From PMNU01 sp035480575 (GTDB taxonomy: Bacteria; Patescibacteriota; Saccharimonadia; Saccharimonadales; UBA4665), in contig DATIHR010000005.1 of NCBI GenBank assembly GCA_035480575.1, forward strand, positions 1 to 64,000: a stretch of DNA of 64,000 nt, in the 5' to 3' direction. Shown piece after piece: positions 1-8,551 of the stretch. Numbering within the stretch: position 1 is the first letter of the stretch; each line of letters starts with the position of its first letter. The notes beneath the pieces are model-generated. The model saw only the letters and a list, made by a program, of their open reading frames with translations, was not told where the DNA came from and made no database searches. The position numbers were made by a program, and so were the translations under genes.

Positions 1-183
1 AAAGTAACCAAAAAAGCTCTCGGTACGCATCACCAACTCGACTGCTTCCACTAACTCATTCCGGCGCGACAAGAACTCCTTCCACTGCGTTCCAGTCGGC
101 CCCTCCCTTATATATTGAGATTATTCCGGGGCACGCTTATCACTTGATTCCGGAATGAGCTAGCTCCAGCAATCGGGTTGGTG
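1..183. repeat. Dispersed structured repeat, copy 1 (partial)
   Basis: This stretch is the end of a repeat also found at about 6614-7163 and 47304-47836. Shared landmarks are aaagtaaccaaaaa, ctctcggtacg, agaactcc and a cggcc(c/t)ctccctt block. Positions 55-64 can pair with 151-160 (CTCATTCCGG with CCGGAATGAG). The other copies differ in sequence at these places but also pair, which suggests a conserved stem. Similarity fades near 183, just before the MutY-like gene. The copy continues off the left edge. Confidence 0.75.
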
Positions 184-246
184 CTGAGTACCGAACGTGG
201 GGAGCAGATCGGTGGTGGGGTTTGGGGGTGTGCTAATCTGGAGATT

Positions 247-1086
247 ATGAACTTGGAGCGGATTAAGGAATTTCAAGATGTGGTGTTGGGATATTATACG
301 CAGGACGGGCGGCATGAGCTGCCCTGGCGAGTGGTAGGGTTAGACGATACTGTTAACCCTTATCACGTGCTAGTGTCCGAGATTATGCTGCAGCAGACGC
401 AAGTGCCTCGTGTGTTGCCAAAGTTTGGCAGTTTTATAGCGCAGTTCCCTACTGTTCAGGCGCTGGCCGCTGCCCCACTGGGCGAGGTACTTCAGGCGTG
501 GAGCGGGCTGGGCTACAACAGGCGTGCCAAGTTTTTATGGCAGGCTGCACAAGTGGTTGTTGCGCAGTACGGCGGCCAGTTACCGCGTACGTCGGCCGAG
601 CTGGTAGCATTGCCTGGTATTGGGGCTAATACGGCAGGGGCAGTACTTGCCTATGCTTACAATATGCCGGTGGTATTTATAGAAACAAACATCCGCACGG
701 TTTTTATCCATCATTTTTTTAGCGACCAGACATCTGTACACGACAAAGATATTGCCGATATGGTGGCGCGTACGTTGCCAGAAGATGCCCGTACTTGGTA
801 CTGGGCGCTTATGGACTACGGCACACACCTAAAACAGACAGTCGGCAATCTGAGCGTTCATAGTAAGCATTACACTAAGCAGTCGGCCTTTCATGGTTCA
901 CGGCGCCAAGTACGCGGACAGGTTTTAAAACTGCTTGGCGCTGGGCCTGCCTCGCGGCAACAGCTTGCGCAGAGTATTATCGACGAGCGGCTGAGCGAAG
1001 TGCTTGATGCGCTTGTAGCGGAGCGTATGATACGCAAGGCGGGCGCCAGCTATTCCCTTTACGGTTTTGACAACGCCGCTGTATAA
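247..1086 (+). CDS. mutY: MutY-like A/G-specific adenine glycosylase lacking the FeS cluster
   Basis: A HhH-GPD base-excision glycosylase, expected to remove adenine mispaired with 8-oxoguanine. The 279-aa product has the MutY-type helix block around E45 (SEIMLQQTQV) and the helix-hairpin-helix LPGIG at 122-126. The usual catalytic Asp (DGNV in E. coli) is replaced by Glu146 (ETNI). The protein contains no cysteine at all, so the [4Fe-4S] loop of classical MutY is absent. Cluster-less MutY proteins are known in some bacteria. A GTG at 178 is in frame, but homology starts after the ATG at 247, which has GGAG just upstream and avoids the repeat. A C-terminal winged-helix-like segment may replace the NUDIX-like domain. 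Confidence 0.82.
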   Translation: MNLERIKEFQDVVLGYYTQDGRHELPWRVVGLDDTVNPYHVLVSEIMLQQTQVPRVLPKFGSFIAQFPTVQALAAAPLGEVLQAWSGLGYNRRAKFLWQAAQVVVAQYGGQLPRTSAELVALPGIGANTAGAVLAYAYNMPVVFIETNIRTVFIHHFFSDQTSVHDKDIADMVARTLPEDARTWYWALMDYGTHLKQTVGNLSVHSKHYTKQSAFHGSRRQVRGQVLKLLGAGPASRQQLAQSIIDERLSEVLDALVAERMIRKAGASYSLYGFDNAAV

Positions 1087-1095
1087 TTAACACTA
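1082..1095 (+). promoter_or_regulatory. Leaderless-type promoter (-10 TATAAT)
   Basis: TATAAT at 1082-1087 is followed by 8 nt and the ATG at 1096. Transcription would start at or next to the start codon, leaving no room for a ribosome binding site. It overlaps the mutY stop region. Confidence 0.5.
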
Positions 1096-1596
1096 ATGCA
1101 TCCACACTCGAACGGTTCACATAAACCTGTCATGGACGTTTCGCCGCCGAAACCCCCGGTACTGCCTGCGCCTGTCGCTGGCCCGCCGGCTGTATCGGAC
1201 GCCCCTGCACCTTCTCCGGGCCACAGCGTACAGCCCAGCACGCCTCCGGCGCCTGCTCCAATAGTGCCTACTCCCGCCCCACAGGCAGTGCCCGCAGCAT
1301 CGCCAAAACCCGCACCGACCGAGCAGTTGACTGTTAAAGACGCGCCACTGGCTAACTTAGAAGTAGAAGAAAATAATACGCCATCCAAAGCCGCGCCCAT
1401 GTCCGGCGCAGAGCTGGCTGAAGCTACAAAAGAACTAAAGGGCGACGAGGCAGCACACAATAAAGCCGCAGCAACCAAAAAGAAAGCACCGCCCCTTGGT
1501 CCTAAAGCGCCCACTGCCTTTATTGTCACAGTGGTACTCTTTATGATAGTGTTATCCGGTATTGCGGTCGCTATGTATCTGACCTCAAAATCGTAA
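1096..1596 (+). CDS. Pro/Ala-rich C-terminally membrane-anchored protein
   Basis: Function not recognised. The 166-aa product is a long Pro/Ala/Val-rich disordered region (about residues 10-130) with charged patches, followed by one hydrophobic segment (about 140-162) and a short basic tail. This suggests a tail-anchored protein with its disordered part in the cytoplasm, although the opposite topology is not excluded. It lies between mutY and tsaC. It resembles the larger gene at 3322 in design (disordered plus one C-terminal TM segment), but no sequence similarity is obvious. Confidence 0.65.
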   Translation: MHPHSNGSHKPVMDVSPPKPPVLPAPVAGPPAVSDAPAPSPGHSVQPSTPPAPAPIVPTPAPQAVPAASPKPAPTEQLTVKDAPLANLEVEENNTPSKAAPMSGAELAEATKELKGDEAAHNKAAATKKKAPPLGPKAPTAFIVTVVLFMIVLSGIAVAMYLTSKS

Positions 1597-1602
1597 ACAT
1601 GT

Positions 1603-2190
1603 ATGCTTGTTCTCAATTCATTACAAGACCCTAAGCTCGTCGAGCTACTACAGAAAGGGTCGGTTGGTGTTATACCGACCGATACCGTATATGGGTTGTG
1701 TGCTGTCGCTTCTAATAAAGCCGCAGTAGAGCGAATGTACGCACTAAAAAACCGCGAACAAAAGCCCGGTACACTGATTGCTGCAACTATTGAGCAGCTC
1801 GTAGCACTTGGTGTGGACGAGCAACGCGCGCGTTCTGTGGCTCGTTTGTGGCCTAATGCAGTAAGTGTGATTATTCCTGCGCCTGAACGACTTGCCTATT
1901 TGCACCAAGAGCTGGCGTCGCTCGCTGTACGCATTCCTAAAGAGGAGGCGTTGCACCAACTATTAGTGGTAACTGGCGTGTTGGTGACAACGAGCGCGAA
2001 CCGGCCGGGTGAGCCGCCAGCAAATAATCTGGATGAAGCAAAAGCTTACTTTGGCGACACAGTAGATTTTTATGTTGATGGTGGTGATTTTTCAGGGCAT
2101 GCACCTTCGACATTGGTCCGTCTGACCGATAACGGCATGGTTGTACTGCGCCAGGGCGGGGTAGTTATCCCGGATAGTGAATCATCATGA
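1603..2190 (+). CDS. tsaC: L-threonylcarbamoyladenylate synthase (Sua5/YrdC family)
   Basis: Makes threonylcarbamoyl-AMP from threonine, bicarbonate and ATP for the t6A37 tRNA modification. The 195-aa protein is a single YrdC domain. Near the N-terminus GSVGVIPTDTVYGL holds the family's nucleotide-binding strand, followed by KNREQKPGTLI, and later LVTTSANRPGEPP with the conserved TSAN segment. There is no C-terminal Sua5 extension. It overlaps the next gene, tsaD, by 4 nt (ATGA), so the two t6A enzymes are probably translationally coupled. Confidence 0.92.
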   Translation: MLVLNSLQDPKLVELLQKGSVGVIPTDTVYGLCAVASNKAAVERMYALKNREQKPGTLIAATIEQLVALGVDEQRARSVARLWPNAVSVIIPAPERLAYLHQELASLAVRIPKEEALHQLLVVTGVLVTTSANRPGEPPANNLDEAKAYFGDTVDFYVDGGDFSGHAPSTLVRLTDNGMVVLRQGGVVIPDSESS

Positions 2191-3248
2191 CAATACTCGG
2201 TATAGAATCCAGCTGTGACGAAACCGGTGCTGCTATTGTACGCAACGGTAACGAGCTATTGAGTGATGTTGTTGCAAGCAGTATGGATTTGCATGCGCAA
2301 TATGGTGGCGTTATACCGGAAATTGCCGCGCGTAGCCATATAGAGGCTATTATGCCGGTCGTGCAACAAGCGCTGGATGATGCCAGCTGTACCTGGGATG
2401 ATATAGATGGTATTGCCGTAACTAACGGAGCTGGACTGCTTGGTAGCTTGTTAATTGGAGTGCTGACAGCCCGAACGCTTGCGATAACCAAGCACAAGCC
2501 GCTCTATGCAATAAATCATGTAGAGGCGCATTTATACGCCAATTTTATTACCGAAAGCAAAGTGCCCAGTATTACGCCGCGTTCCGGACAGCCCGAATTC
2601 CCAATGTTGGGTATAATCGTCAGTGGCAATCATAGCCAGCTGGTTATTTTTAAAGATCATTTTGATTACACATTACTTGGCCAGACTCAGGACGATGCCA
2701 TTGGCGAGGCATTTGACAAAGTGGCACGCATTTTAGGCATACCCTATCCTGGTGGCGTTAATGTCAGCAAGCTTGCAAACCAGGGTAATGCGGCCGCATA
2801 TAAGTTACCCAAGGCTCGAATGCGCGAGAAATATGATTTTAGTTTCTCGGGTGTTAAAACGGCGGTCTTGAGGCTGGCTCAAGAGGTAGTCGGCCGGGAT
2901 TATTCATTGTCATCACTTGAATTGCCAGGGTTATTGAACGAGAAGCAGAAGGCGGATATTGCGGCATGTTTCGTGCGCACGGCATGCGAGACAATTGTCG
3001 ATAAAGTACTGCTTGCATACGAAGAATACAATCCAGCTAGTATCATTATTGGTGGTGGTGTAGCGGCAAACGCACAGCTGAGAGATGAATTGGCAAAACG
3101 CCTGCCCATCGCCATAGAGTATCCAGACCTTAAATTGTGTGGCGACAATGGTGCTATGGTGGCGACACTCGGTTGTTTTAAAGCAATGCTAAAAACAGCA
3201 TCCGCCGACCCATTTACATTGGAGGCTATACCGAATCTTTCGATGTAG
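2187..3248 (+). CDS. tsaD: tRNA N6-adenosine threonylcarbamoyltransferase
   Basis: Transfers threonylcarbamoyl from TC-AMP to A37 of ANN-decoding tRNAs, acting with TsaB and TsaE elsewhere. The 353-aa protein is full length. It begins ILGIESSCDETG, has the metal-binding pair in INHVEAHLYANF, the ASKHA glycine motif IIGGGVAANAQLR, and a C-terminal CGDNGAMVA with the conserved metal Asp. The start overlaps the tsaC stop (ATGA). TsaD is essential in most bacteria, so this is a core gene. Confidence 0.96.
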   Translation: MTILGIESSCDETGAAIVRNGNELLSDVVASSMDLHAQYGGVIPEIAARSHIEAIMPVVQQALDDASCTWDDIDGIAVTNGAGLLGSLLIGVLTARTLAITKHKPLYAINHVEAHLYANFITESKVPSITPRSGQPEFPMLGIIVSGNHSQLVIFKDHFDYTLLGQTQDDAIGEAFDKVARILGIPYPGGVNVSKLANQGNAAAYKLPKARMREKYDFSFSGVKTAVLRLAQEVVGRDYSLSSLELPGLLNEKQKADIAACFVRTACETIVDKVLLAYEEYNPASIIIGGGVAANAQLRDELAKRLPIAIEYPDLKLCGDNGAMVATLGCFKAMLKTASADPFTLEAIPNLSM

Positions 3249-3321
3249 TCGAGAGATAATTACACGTCTATCTGTTCCAAGGTATAATACAAAAGTAAAA
3301 TAATAAGTTATCCTAAGACAT

Positions 3322-5133
3322 ATGGCCCTTTCCGAAAAGCTAAGCTGGTCACAAGCGGACAAACCCGACAAGAAAGATAAGGAAACATCCGACAAAAAGG
3401 CCAAATATGTAAACCCTCCAATTAAGGGTGTTGTAGAAGGCGACCTGCCACTTAAGCGCAACCACGAAGGCCCCATGAAGATGGAAGAGCACGTATTGCC
3501 CGATATTTTGTTTCAAGAACTCCTTAAGGGTGATGTCGACAGAAATAAAAACACCGAATCTATACCGCACGTGCCTATTCCTGTAGAACCGGCGGCGCCT
3601 AACCCAGCACGTGCCGAACATCCTGTATATGATCCGTATAAGGCAGAGCAGGCGGCACGGCATACGAAACCACTGGAGGAAGGTACTAAAGAATTTGACG
3701 ACGACGACGATGACGATGAGGCTGCCGAGGAGCAAGAACCCAAGAAGCGTCAACCTGTAGAAGAAGCGGTTGTTGTACCGCTTGAAGAGATGCACGAAGG
3801 GGCAATCCCCACAAAAAACATTGAACGGTTAGAAGAGGCAGTGCATGCAGAGGCTACGGATTCAGACGAACCGCAAGAAGCCGAGATTGTACAGCCGCAT
3901 ACGGATGGATCTTTCATGCCGCTGGAGTCCGAGCCAGAGGGTACTGCGGATATTGCCACGGCTGTGGGCGGTGGTGGGCAACCGCCCACGCCACCGCGCC
4001 CTCCAGAGGGATCGTCAGCGCCCGATTTTGGCCCCGAACCAGAGGGTGGTCCGGCTGTATCACAAGAAGAGCCGGCTTACGATAGGTATCAGTATTATCA
4101 GCCAGCGTATGCAGTGCCAGCACCCCAAGCGAAATCGTTGGTAGGTGCAGCTATGTCTGGTGATTATGTCGATAGGCAGACGCACGAGCGTGCACTTGAT
4201 GATGCCCGACGACAAGGGGTACGTCGGGCAGTTGCGACGGGTATTGTTGCATTTGTTGCATCGCAGTGGGTCGCGCGCAATCGCCAACGCCGGTTCGAGG
4301 CAGATGCCGAGAATCGTTTGCGCGCTACCAACGAACAGCTAGCCGAGGTCAGTAGTGGTAACGCTCGTTTGCAGCAGCGTTTAGAACGTATGGGCGATGC
4401 CCAGGTAGCGCAGCCCTACCGGCAGGCAGAGCAAGTACCACTGCAATACCAATATACAACCCAAGAGGTACCGGTGCCGGCACCCACAACGCATTTTGAA
4501 CAGCCAATGTATCCACCGGTCGGCGGACAGCCGGTTCGGTATGAACAGCCGTTTGGCACTGCGTCGCCTGCAGAGTTGTATCCGGGCATGAACCAACAAC
4601 CTCCAACCGAGCTTGCGGCACAGGCTGTGCAGCCTGGCGAAGGGATGCCGCAGGTGGTGGGCGAAGACGGTCAGCAGATTGTGCTTGAACCTGGCCAGCA
4701 CTTAGAACGGCGTGGTTGGTACAGTGTGATCGTAGACGAGCATGGCCGCGAAGTGCCGGGTGCAATGCAGTACGGTAATGCGCTGCAGGCCGAACAACGC
4801 CCCGAACAAGCCGCCGGTGCTCTCGCTGGCACTGGTAACGACAGCGACCCGCAAGCTCAGCTTATGGGCCGCCAACGTCAAATTATAAACGGCGGAGCAA
4901 ATGGCCCCATACCCATGACTATGGGTGGCACGTATGGCGCCAGCAGTATAGGCGGGAATATATTATCCAGCGGTCAGGTGGATCCGGCGCATCAAATAGA
5001 ATCGCAGGCGGTTGATATGCAGCACCGGTTGTCGCAACGGCAGAATCCCATACTAGCTACACTTGCCAATCCAGTACTGTGGCTTGCCTTTGCGCTGCTG
5101 GTTATCGCCTACTTTATTGCAGCACTTATCTGA
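3322..5133 (+). CDS. Large acidic disordered tail-anchored protein
   Basis: Function not recognised. The 603-aa protein has a charged N-terminus, a run of acidic residues (FDDDDDDDEA near 130), Pro/Gly-rich stretches, then an Arg-rich helical part (about 285-360; ARDDARRQG-like heptads) followed by a Gln/Pro/Tyr-rich region. It ends in a single hydrophobic segment (WLAFALLVIAYFIAALI). Bulk low complexity with a C-terminal anchor suggests a surface or cell-envelope scaffold. TATAAT at 3283-3288 is a likely -10, giving a leader of about 30 nt. The right end abuts a 19-bp inverted repeat. Confidence 0.65.
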   Translation: MALSEKLSWSQADKPDKKDKETSDKKAKYVNPPIKGVVEGDLPLKRNHEGPMKMEEHVLPDILFQELLKGDVDRNKNTESIPHVPIPVEPAAPNPARAEHPVYDPYKAEQAARHTKPLEEGTKEFDDDDDDDEAAEEQEPKKRQPVEEAVVVPLEEMHEGAIPTKNIERLEEAVHAEATDSDEPQEAEIVQPHTDGSFMPLESEPEGTADIATAVGGGGQPPTPPRPPEGSSAPDFGPEPEGGPAVSQEEPAYDRYQYYQPAYAVPAPQAKSLVGAAMSGDYVDRQTHERALDDARRQGVRRAVATGIVAFVASQWVARNRQRRFEADAENRLRATNEQLAEVSSGNARLQQRLERMGDAQVAQPYRQAEQVPLQYQYTTQEVPVPAPTTHFEQPMYPPVGGQPVRYEQPFGTASPAELYPGMNQQPPTELAAQAVQPGEGMPQVVGEDGQQIVLEPGQHLERRGWYSVIVDEHGREVPGAMQYGNALQAEQRPEQAAGALAGTGNDSDPQAQLMGRQRQIINGGANGPIPMTMGGTYGASSIGGNILSSGQVDPAHQIESQAVDMQHRLSQRQNPILATLANPVLWLAFALLVIAYFIAALI

Positions 5134-5260
5134 ACCAGGACTTTGCACTGGGTGCAGCGTGGTGATACTAGCGAGGAACGGAACGTAGGCGTACAAAAAG
5201 TACGACGAAGTGAGTACCGGAACTAGTAGCGCCGCGATGTGCCCAGTGCAAAGTCCTGGT
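5134..5260. repeat. Long-range inverted repeat between convergent genes
   Basis: Positions 5134-5152 and 5242-5260 are perfect 19-bp inverted copies separated by 89 bp. The left arm starts right after the stop codon at 5131-5133; the right arm lies inside the last codons of the MurC-like gene. A small palindrome, CGTACAAAAAGTACG, sits between them at 5190-5204. It could act as a bidirectional terminator or 3' RNA stabiliser, but it lacks T-tracts. Confidence 0.6.
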
Positions 5261-6539
5261 CGCGCAACCACTCATCAAGACTATTGCCCCCGCCAGCAGT
5301 AATACATAGCACAAGATCGCCTTGTTTGGCGTGTTGGTTTATAGCTTGGAACAACGCATCGTCTAATGTGGATGGGGTGACGCGGTCTTGTACGGTATTG
5401 CCGAGTAGCTTGCTAAGGTCGACAGGCGTAAGGAGCGGTAGGTTTTCGTCTTCGCGGGCAAGGTAGCTCGGCACGATATATATATGCTTAGCACCATCAA
5501 ACAGGCCGTTTAATTCATCTTTAATAAAGTGTTGACGCGTGTTGTGTAGGCCCTCGTATACAACCACTACGTTATTACCGGCTATTTCGTGGGCAAGCTG
5601 CAAGGCACCGCGAATTTTAGGCGGCGTGTGGGCGTAATCGGTGTAGATGTTAGGCGCAAGCTGCTCGAAGCGCCGCGACACTCCAGGGAACCGGTTAAGG
5701 ACTGCAATAATATCTTTGAGCGGACGATCCGGAAATAAATGCGCCATACTTTGGGCAACCTGCCAGGCATCGCGGCGATTTACTTCGCCTGCTAGCGTTA
5801 GCTGCTGTATCTGGGGGTCTGATTCATCCAGCGCCGTGTAGTGCTCTGCAGGCTGAATGGCGATGCGGGCAACGTCTTGTTTCCACACAACATTCCAGTT
5901 GCTTTGCGACAAAAACTGTACAAATGCTGCGTAGTAGTTTTCGCGGGTAGGATAAATATCGGCATGGTCCCAATCTATACCGGTAATCATGCTGAGGTGG
6001 GGAGAGAAATACAAAAAATTACGGTCGTATTCGTCAGCTTCGTAAATAAAATAATCGCTGTGCGGATTGAAAGTGCCCATCTCGGCAAAGCTCATCTTGG
6101 CGCCAACGGAATGGCTGGCCGCGATGCCGAGTTCTTTGAAAGCCCATATTGCCATAGCCGTGGTGGTGGTTTTACCATGCGTACCGGCAATGGCGATGAG
6201 TTTTAGATTGCGCGAGGCAATAAATTCACTTAAAAATTCGCTCCTGCGTGACGAACGTACACCCTGCTCTTTGCAAAAGCGTAGTTCTGGCTGGCCGGCT
6301 TGCTCTTTGGCGACTGCCGAGCTATACACGAACCAATCAATAGGCCGCATTGCATGCAGTTCGGCAATTTGTTCGTACGATTGGCCAATGGTAATGTTGT
6401 GCAGGCCCTGCTTTTTAAGGTAGTGGATATAGGCGCTGTCTTGCTTGTCGGAGCCAGATACGGTTAGGCCGGCTTGGTGAGCGATAAGGGCGAGGGGGCC
6501 AATGCCCGTGCCGCCTATGCCGGAGAAGTATATGTGCAT
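5223..6539 (-). CDS. murC: MurC-like UDP-N-acetylmuramate--amino acid ligase
   Basis: A Mur ligase that would add the first amino acid (usually L-Ala) to UDP-MurNAc in the cytoplasm. The N-terminal Rossmann start is YFSGIGGTGIGPLALIA, followed by the SSAV/SRRSEFL region of MurC. The ATP loop is IAGTHGKTTTTAM (about 116-128), and then EADEYDRNF and the central-domain H in IDWDHADIYPT. At 438 aa it is slightly short. Mpl (a muropeptide-recycling ligase) shares this fold, so the exact substrate is unproven. It stands alone here, without other mur genes. TACACT 6 nt before the ATG suggests a leaderless transcript. Confidence 0.8.
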   Translation of the reverse strand: MHIYFSGIGGTGIGPLALIAHQAGLTVSGSDKQDSAYIHYLKKQGLHNITIGQSYEQIAELHAMRPIDWFVYSSAVAKEQAGQPELRFCKEQGVRSSRRSEFLSEFIASRNLKLIAIAGTHGKTTTTAMAIWAFKELGIAASHSVGAKMSFAEMGTFNPHSDYFIYEADEYDRNFLYFSPHLSMITGIDWDHADIYPTRENYYAAFVQFLSQSNWNVVWKQDVARIAIQPAEHYTALDESDPQIQQLTLAGEVNRRDAWQVAQSMAHLFPDRPLKDIIAVLNRFPGVSRRFEQLAPNIYTDYAHTPPKIRGALQLAHEIAGNNVVVVYEGLHNTRQHFIKDELNGLFDGAKHIYIVPSYLAREDENLPLLTPVDLSKLLGNTVQDRVTPSTLDDALFQAINQHAKQGDLVLCITAGGGNSLDEWLRDQDFALGTSRRY

Positions 6540-6551
6540 ATAGCAAGTGTA
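6540..6551 (-). promoter_or_regulatory. Leaderless-type promoter of the MurC-like gene
   Basis: On the minus strand TACACT (6551-6546) is followed by 6 nt and then the ATG at 6539. No Shine-Dalgarno sequence fits between them. Confidence 0.45.
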
Positions 6552-6613
6552 TCATTCCTTGAGTACACTCCCGCACTCGTCGTCATCCCCGCGCAGCTGG
6601 GGAACTCACCCCC

Positions 6614-7163
6614 GTCATTCCGGGCTCGACCCGGAATCCAGTAAGAAATAAAAAAGTCCTTATATATTTACGCTTGCAGACCTGATGTCTTTTTCTTTCA
6701 TCACCCATACTATCGGCTCCGCCAGTGGCTTCAATATTACTTTTTGTGCCGACAAAAAGTAACCAAAAAGCTCTCGGTACGGCGTCACAGACTCGACTAC
6801 TTCCACTGGACTCGTTCGGCGCAAAAAGAACTCCTTCCGCTTTGCTCCAGTCGGCCCCTCCCTTTTGATTTTAAGATTATTCCGGGGCGCACTTTTTGCT
6901 CTACTCCGAACGAGTCCAGCTCCAGTAATCGGGTCTGTGCCGGTGCACCGATCTTGGGCTGCGAACTGGGAGAGGGGCTGACGACAGTGAATGGTATACA
7001 TGTGGGCCTTACCGCTAGCTGAGCGCTCGGTATACCTTCCCTCTAAGTGACTCTAGCCGTAGCGGAGCCGGAAAAGAAATAAAAAGACTGAAAACAAAAT
7101 CAATCAAGAATACCTTTCGTTCCTTGCAGGCTTTTTCTTTCTTTTACCGCGCGTGAGCGGTCA
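6614..7163. repeat. Dispersed structured repeat, copy 2
   Basis: It starts with a perfect palindrome ATTCCGGG-CTCGA-CCCGGAAT (6617-6637), then a block shared with copy 3 (gtccttatatatttacgctt, about 6656-6675), then the block shared with all copies from about 6757. Positions 6806-6819 and 6906-6919 form a perfect 14-bp stem. It ends with a second hairpin: 7072-7086 pairs with 7131-7145 with one mismatch. A 113-aa minus-strand reading frame (6660-7001) resembles one in copy 3, but the covarying stems fit a structured element better than a protein. No transposase is present. Confidence 0.75.
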
Positions 7164-7229
7164 TCTGGACGGGTAGCATCCGAAAGCGACGTGGTAATGA
7201 GGGGAAAAAGTGCCCGTAGGAAGAAGGGA

Positions 7230-7478
7230 TTAGGCCAGTTTTTTTTGTTTGAGGACTTCGTTTAGGCGGGGGCGGTCGAAGCCGACGATTATTGTGCCGT
7301 CTATGTCGGTTACCGGAATGCCGGTTTGCTGGGATTTTTCTATGACCTCGCGGGCGTCGTCCGGGTTAAGGTCGATATTTTTGTATGTGTACTGTACGCC
7401 CAGCTTATCTAGGTAGTGCATTTCCTCGTGGCACCAGCCGCACCACTCTGCGCCGTAAATAATAATTTTTGAACTCAT
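7230..7478 (-). CDS. Glutaredoxin-like thiol-disulfide oxidoreductase
   Basis: An 82-aa thioredoxin-fold protein of glutaredoxin/NrdH size. The active site is AEWCGWCHEEM, with C13 and C16 forming a CxxC redox pair. TGIPVTDIDG carries the conserved cis-proline, and the C-terminal GFDRPRLNEVL matches the glutaredoxin helix. It probably reduces small disulfides or ribonucleotide reductase. A longer in-frame start at 7526 is unlikely because homology begins at the ATG at 7478, which is 6 nt from a good -10. Confidence 0.85.
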   Translation of the reverse strand: MSSKIIIYGAEWCGWCHEEMHYLDKLGVQYTYKNIDLNPDDAREVIEKSQQTGIPVTDIDGTIIVGFDRPRLNEVLKQKKLA

Positions 7479-7490
7479 ATACAAAGTATA
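7479..7490 (-). promoter_or_regulatory. Leaderless extended -10 promoter (TGCTATACT)
   Basis: Minus-strand TATACT (7490-7485), preceded by TGC (extended -10), is followed by 6 nt and then the glutaredoxin ATG at 7478. Confidence 0.55.
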
Positions 7491-7570
7491 GCAAACTCCG
7501 TTACTGCACACCACATTGTCGATCATATGAACGGTTTGTATAATTGATCCAGTAAAAAGAGGGGGAACAT

Positions 7571-8242
7571 ATGAGTCAAGGGACAGAAGCCAGGTTATCT
7601 GATGTTTTAGAGCGTTCCCAAGAAGGGTATATAACCGCTATTGAAACGGCTGCTGAAATTGCCGCACTCGGTTATTTGATGATTGGCTGCGCTCGTACAG
7701 AGGAGTATCGCGATCCTGGTGTGCCGATTTCTAATGCTAACTTCCCTGAAGACGTTGTTTTTTCGGGTGCGGTGCCGCCAGACGCAGACTGGGGGGCGCT
7801 TGTTGTGAACGAGCGTGGCGGTATTGTACCTGTAGTACGCGCAGGCAATGAGCCTTCGACTACGCTGTTTTCTGCCTTTGGTGGCGACGTCAACGTTCCA
7901 AGGGACCGCGCACGCCTTGGCCGCGAAATTTTGCCTACCGAGATAGTTTACGACCTCGGTACGTATTTGTGGCGCTATGACACTGGAGTCGGAGCGTATG
8001 TATTGGGCTCGCACCGAGATTTGCTGCATGCTCTAGCACCTATGGCCCCGGATAAAGTTATTGGCAAGGGTGATGTTGTCATGCCGCAACAAAATATGGT
8101 GCCGGTCGAACATGAGCCGAACCATTTTGGACTGCGAGAGCAAGCACCGACAATTGGCTCGTTCCCAGTACGAGTACGCGATGTTCGCGATTTACCCATT
8201 CGCAGCTTCTATTACGATCCATACGATCCAACGACACCCTAA
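7571..8242 (+). CDS. Hypothetical protein, 223 aa
   Basis: Not recognised. A soluble protein with no signal peptide, membrane segment or clear catalytic motif; it contains a single Cys (about position 40) and a C-terminal FYYDPYDPTTP. It has TATAAT near 7538, a GAGGGGG ribosome binding site and an ATG at 7571, so its expression signals are strong. It sits just upstream of the ATP synthase operon in the same direction, 42 nt before its first gene. Confidence 0.6.
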   Translation: MSQGTEARLSDVLERSQEGYITAIETAAEIAALGYLMIGCARTEEYRDPGVPISNANFPEDVVFSGAVPPDADWGALVVNERGGIVPVVRAGNEPSTTLFSAFGGDVNVPRDRARLGREILPTEIVYDLGTYLWRYDTGVGAYVLGSHRDLLHALAPMAPDKVIGKGDVVMPQQNMVPVEHEPNHFGLREQAPTIGSFPVRVRDVRDLPIRSFYYDPYDPTTP

Positions 8243-8284
8243 AAGGTTGCGTGCGTACCCCTGTTTTGTTATAGTAATAAACAC

Positions 8285-8551
8285 ATGACATCTAAAGCCG
8301 CCGCCAAGACGACTCGTGCTACTAGTGGGGAGCCAACTTTTGGGTCTGTTGTTATTGTGCACACTTTTTTGGACACTACCTGGCGGATAGCCGTGCCGGT
8401 TGTGTTGTTTACGCTTTTGGGCATTGCTGCCGACCGTACCTTTGGCACTAAGCCGTGGCTTACGCTACCCAGCGTGGTCATCGGGTTTGTATTTGCAGTA
8501 TTACTCGTAAAGCGTCAGCTGGATGCCGTGGCAGCGGAGGATCGTCAGTAG
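8285..8551 (+). CDS. AtpI/AtpZ-like ATP synthase accessory membrane protein
   Basis: An 88-aa protein with two hydrophobic segments (about 34-50 and 60-75) joined by a short loop (RTFGTKPW). This size and topology, at the first position of an atp operon, fits the AtpI/AtpZ family that assists assembly of the c-ring or ion supply. The assignment rests mainly on topology and position. Its stop codon shares one base with the GTG start of atpB. Confidence 0.7.
   Translation: MTSKAAAKTTRATSGEPTFGSVVIVHTFLDTTWRIAVPVVLFTLLGIAADRTFGTKPWLTLPSVVIGFVFAVLLVKRQLDAVAAEDRQ

Noticed and set aside
1059..1616. Minus-strand 185-aa frame opposite the Pro/Ala-rich gene
   Set aside because: It reads as Gly/Ala/Ser low complexity that mirrors the Pro/Ala codons of the plus-strand gene, and has no ribosome binding site.
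3349..4765. Several long minus-strand frames inside the gene at 3322
   Set aside because: All are in the shadow of the disordered plus-strand protein, with high Ser/Arg/His content and no conserved motif.
6660..7001. Minus-strand 113-aa frame in repeat copy 2, with a 92-aa counterpart in copy 3 (47359-47637)
   Set aside because: The shared segment (VTPYRELFGYFLS) follows from nucleotide conservation of the repeat; lengths and ends differ and the covarying stems point to structure. A tiny protein is not fully excluded.
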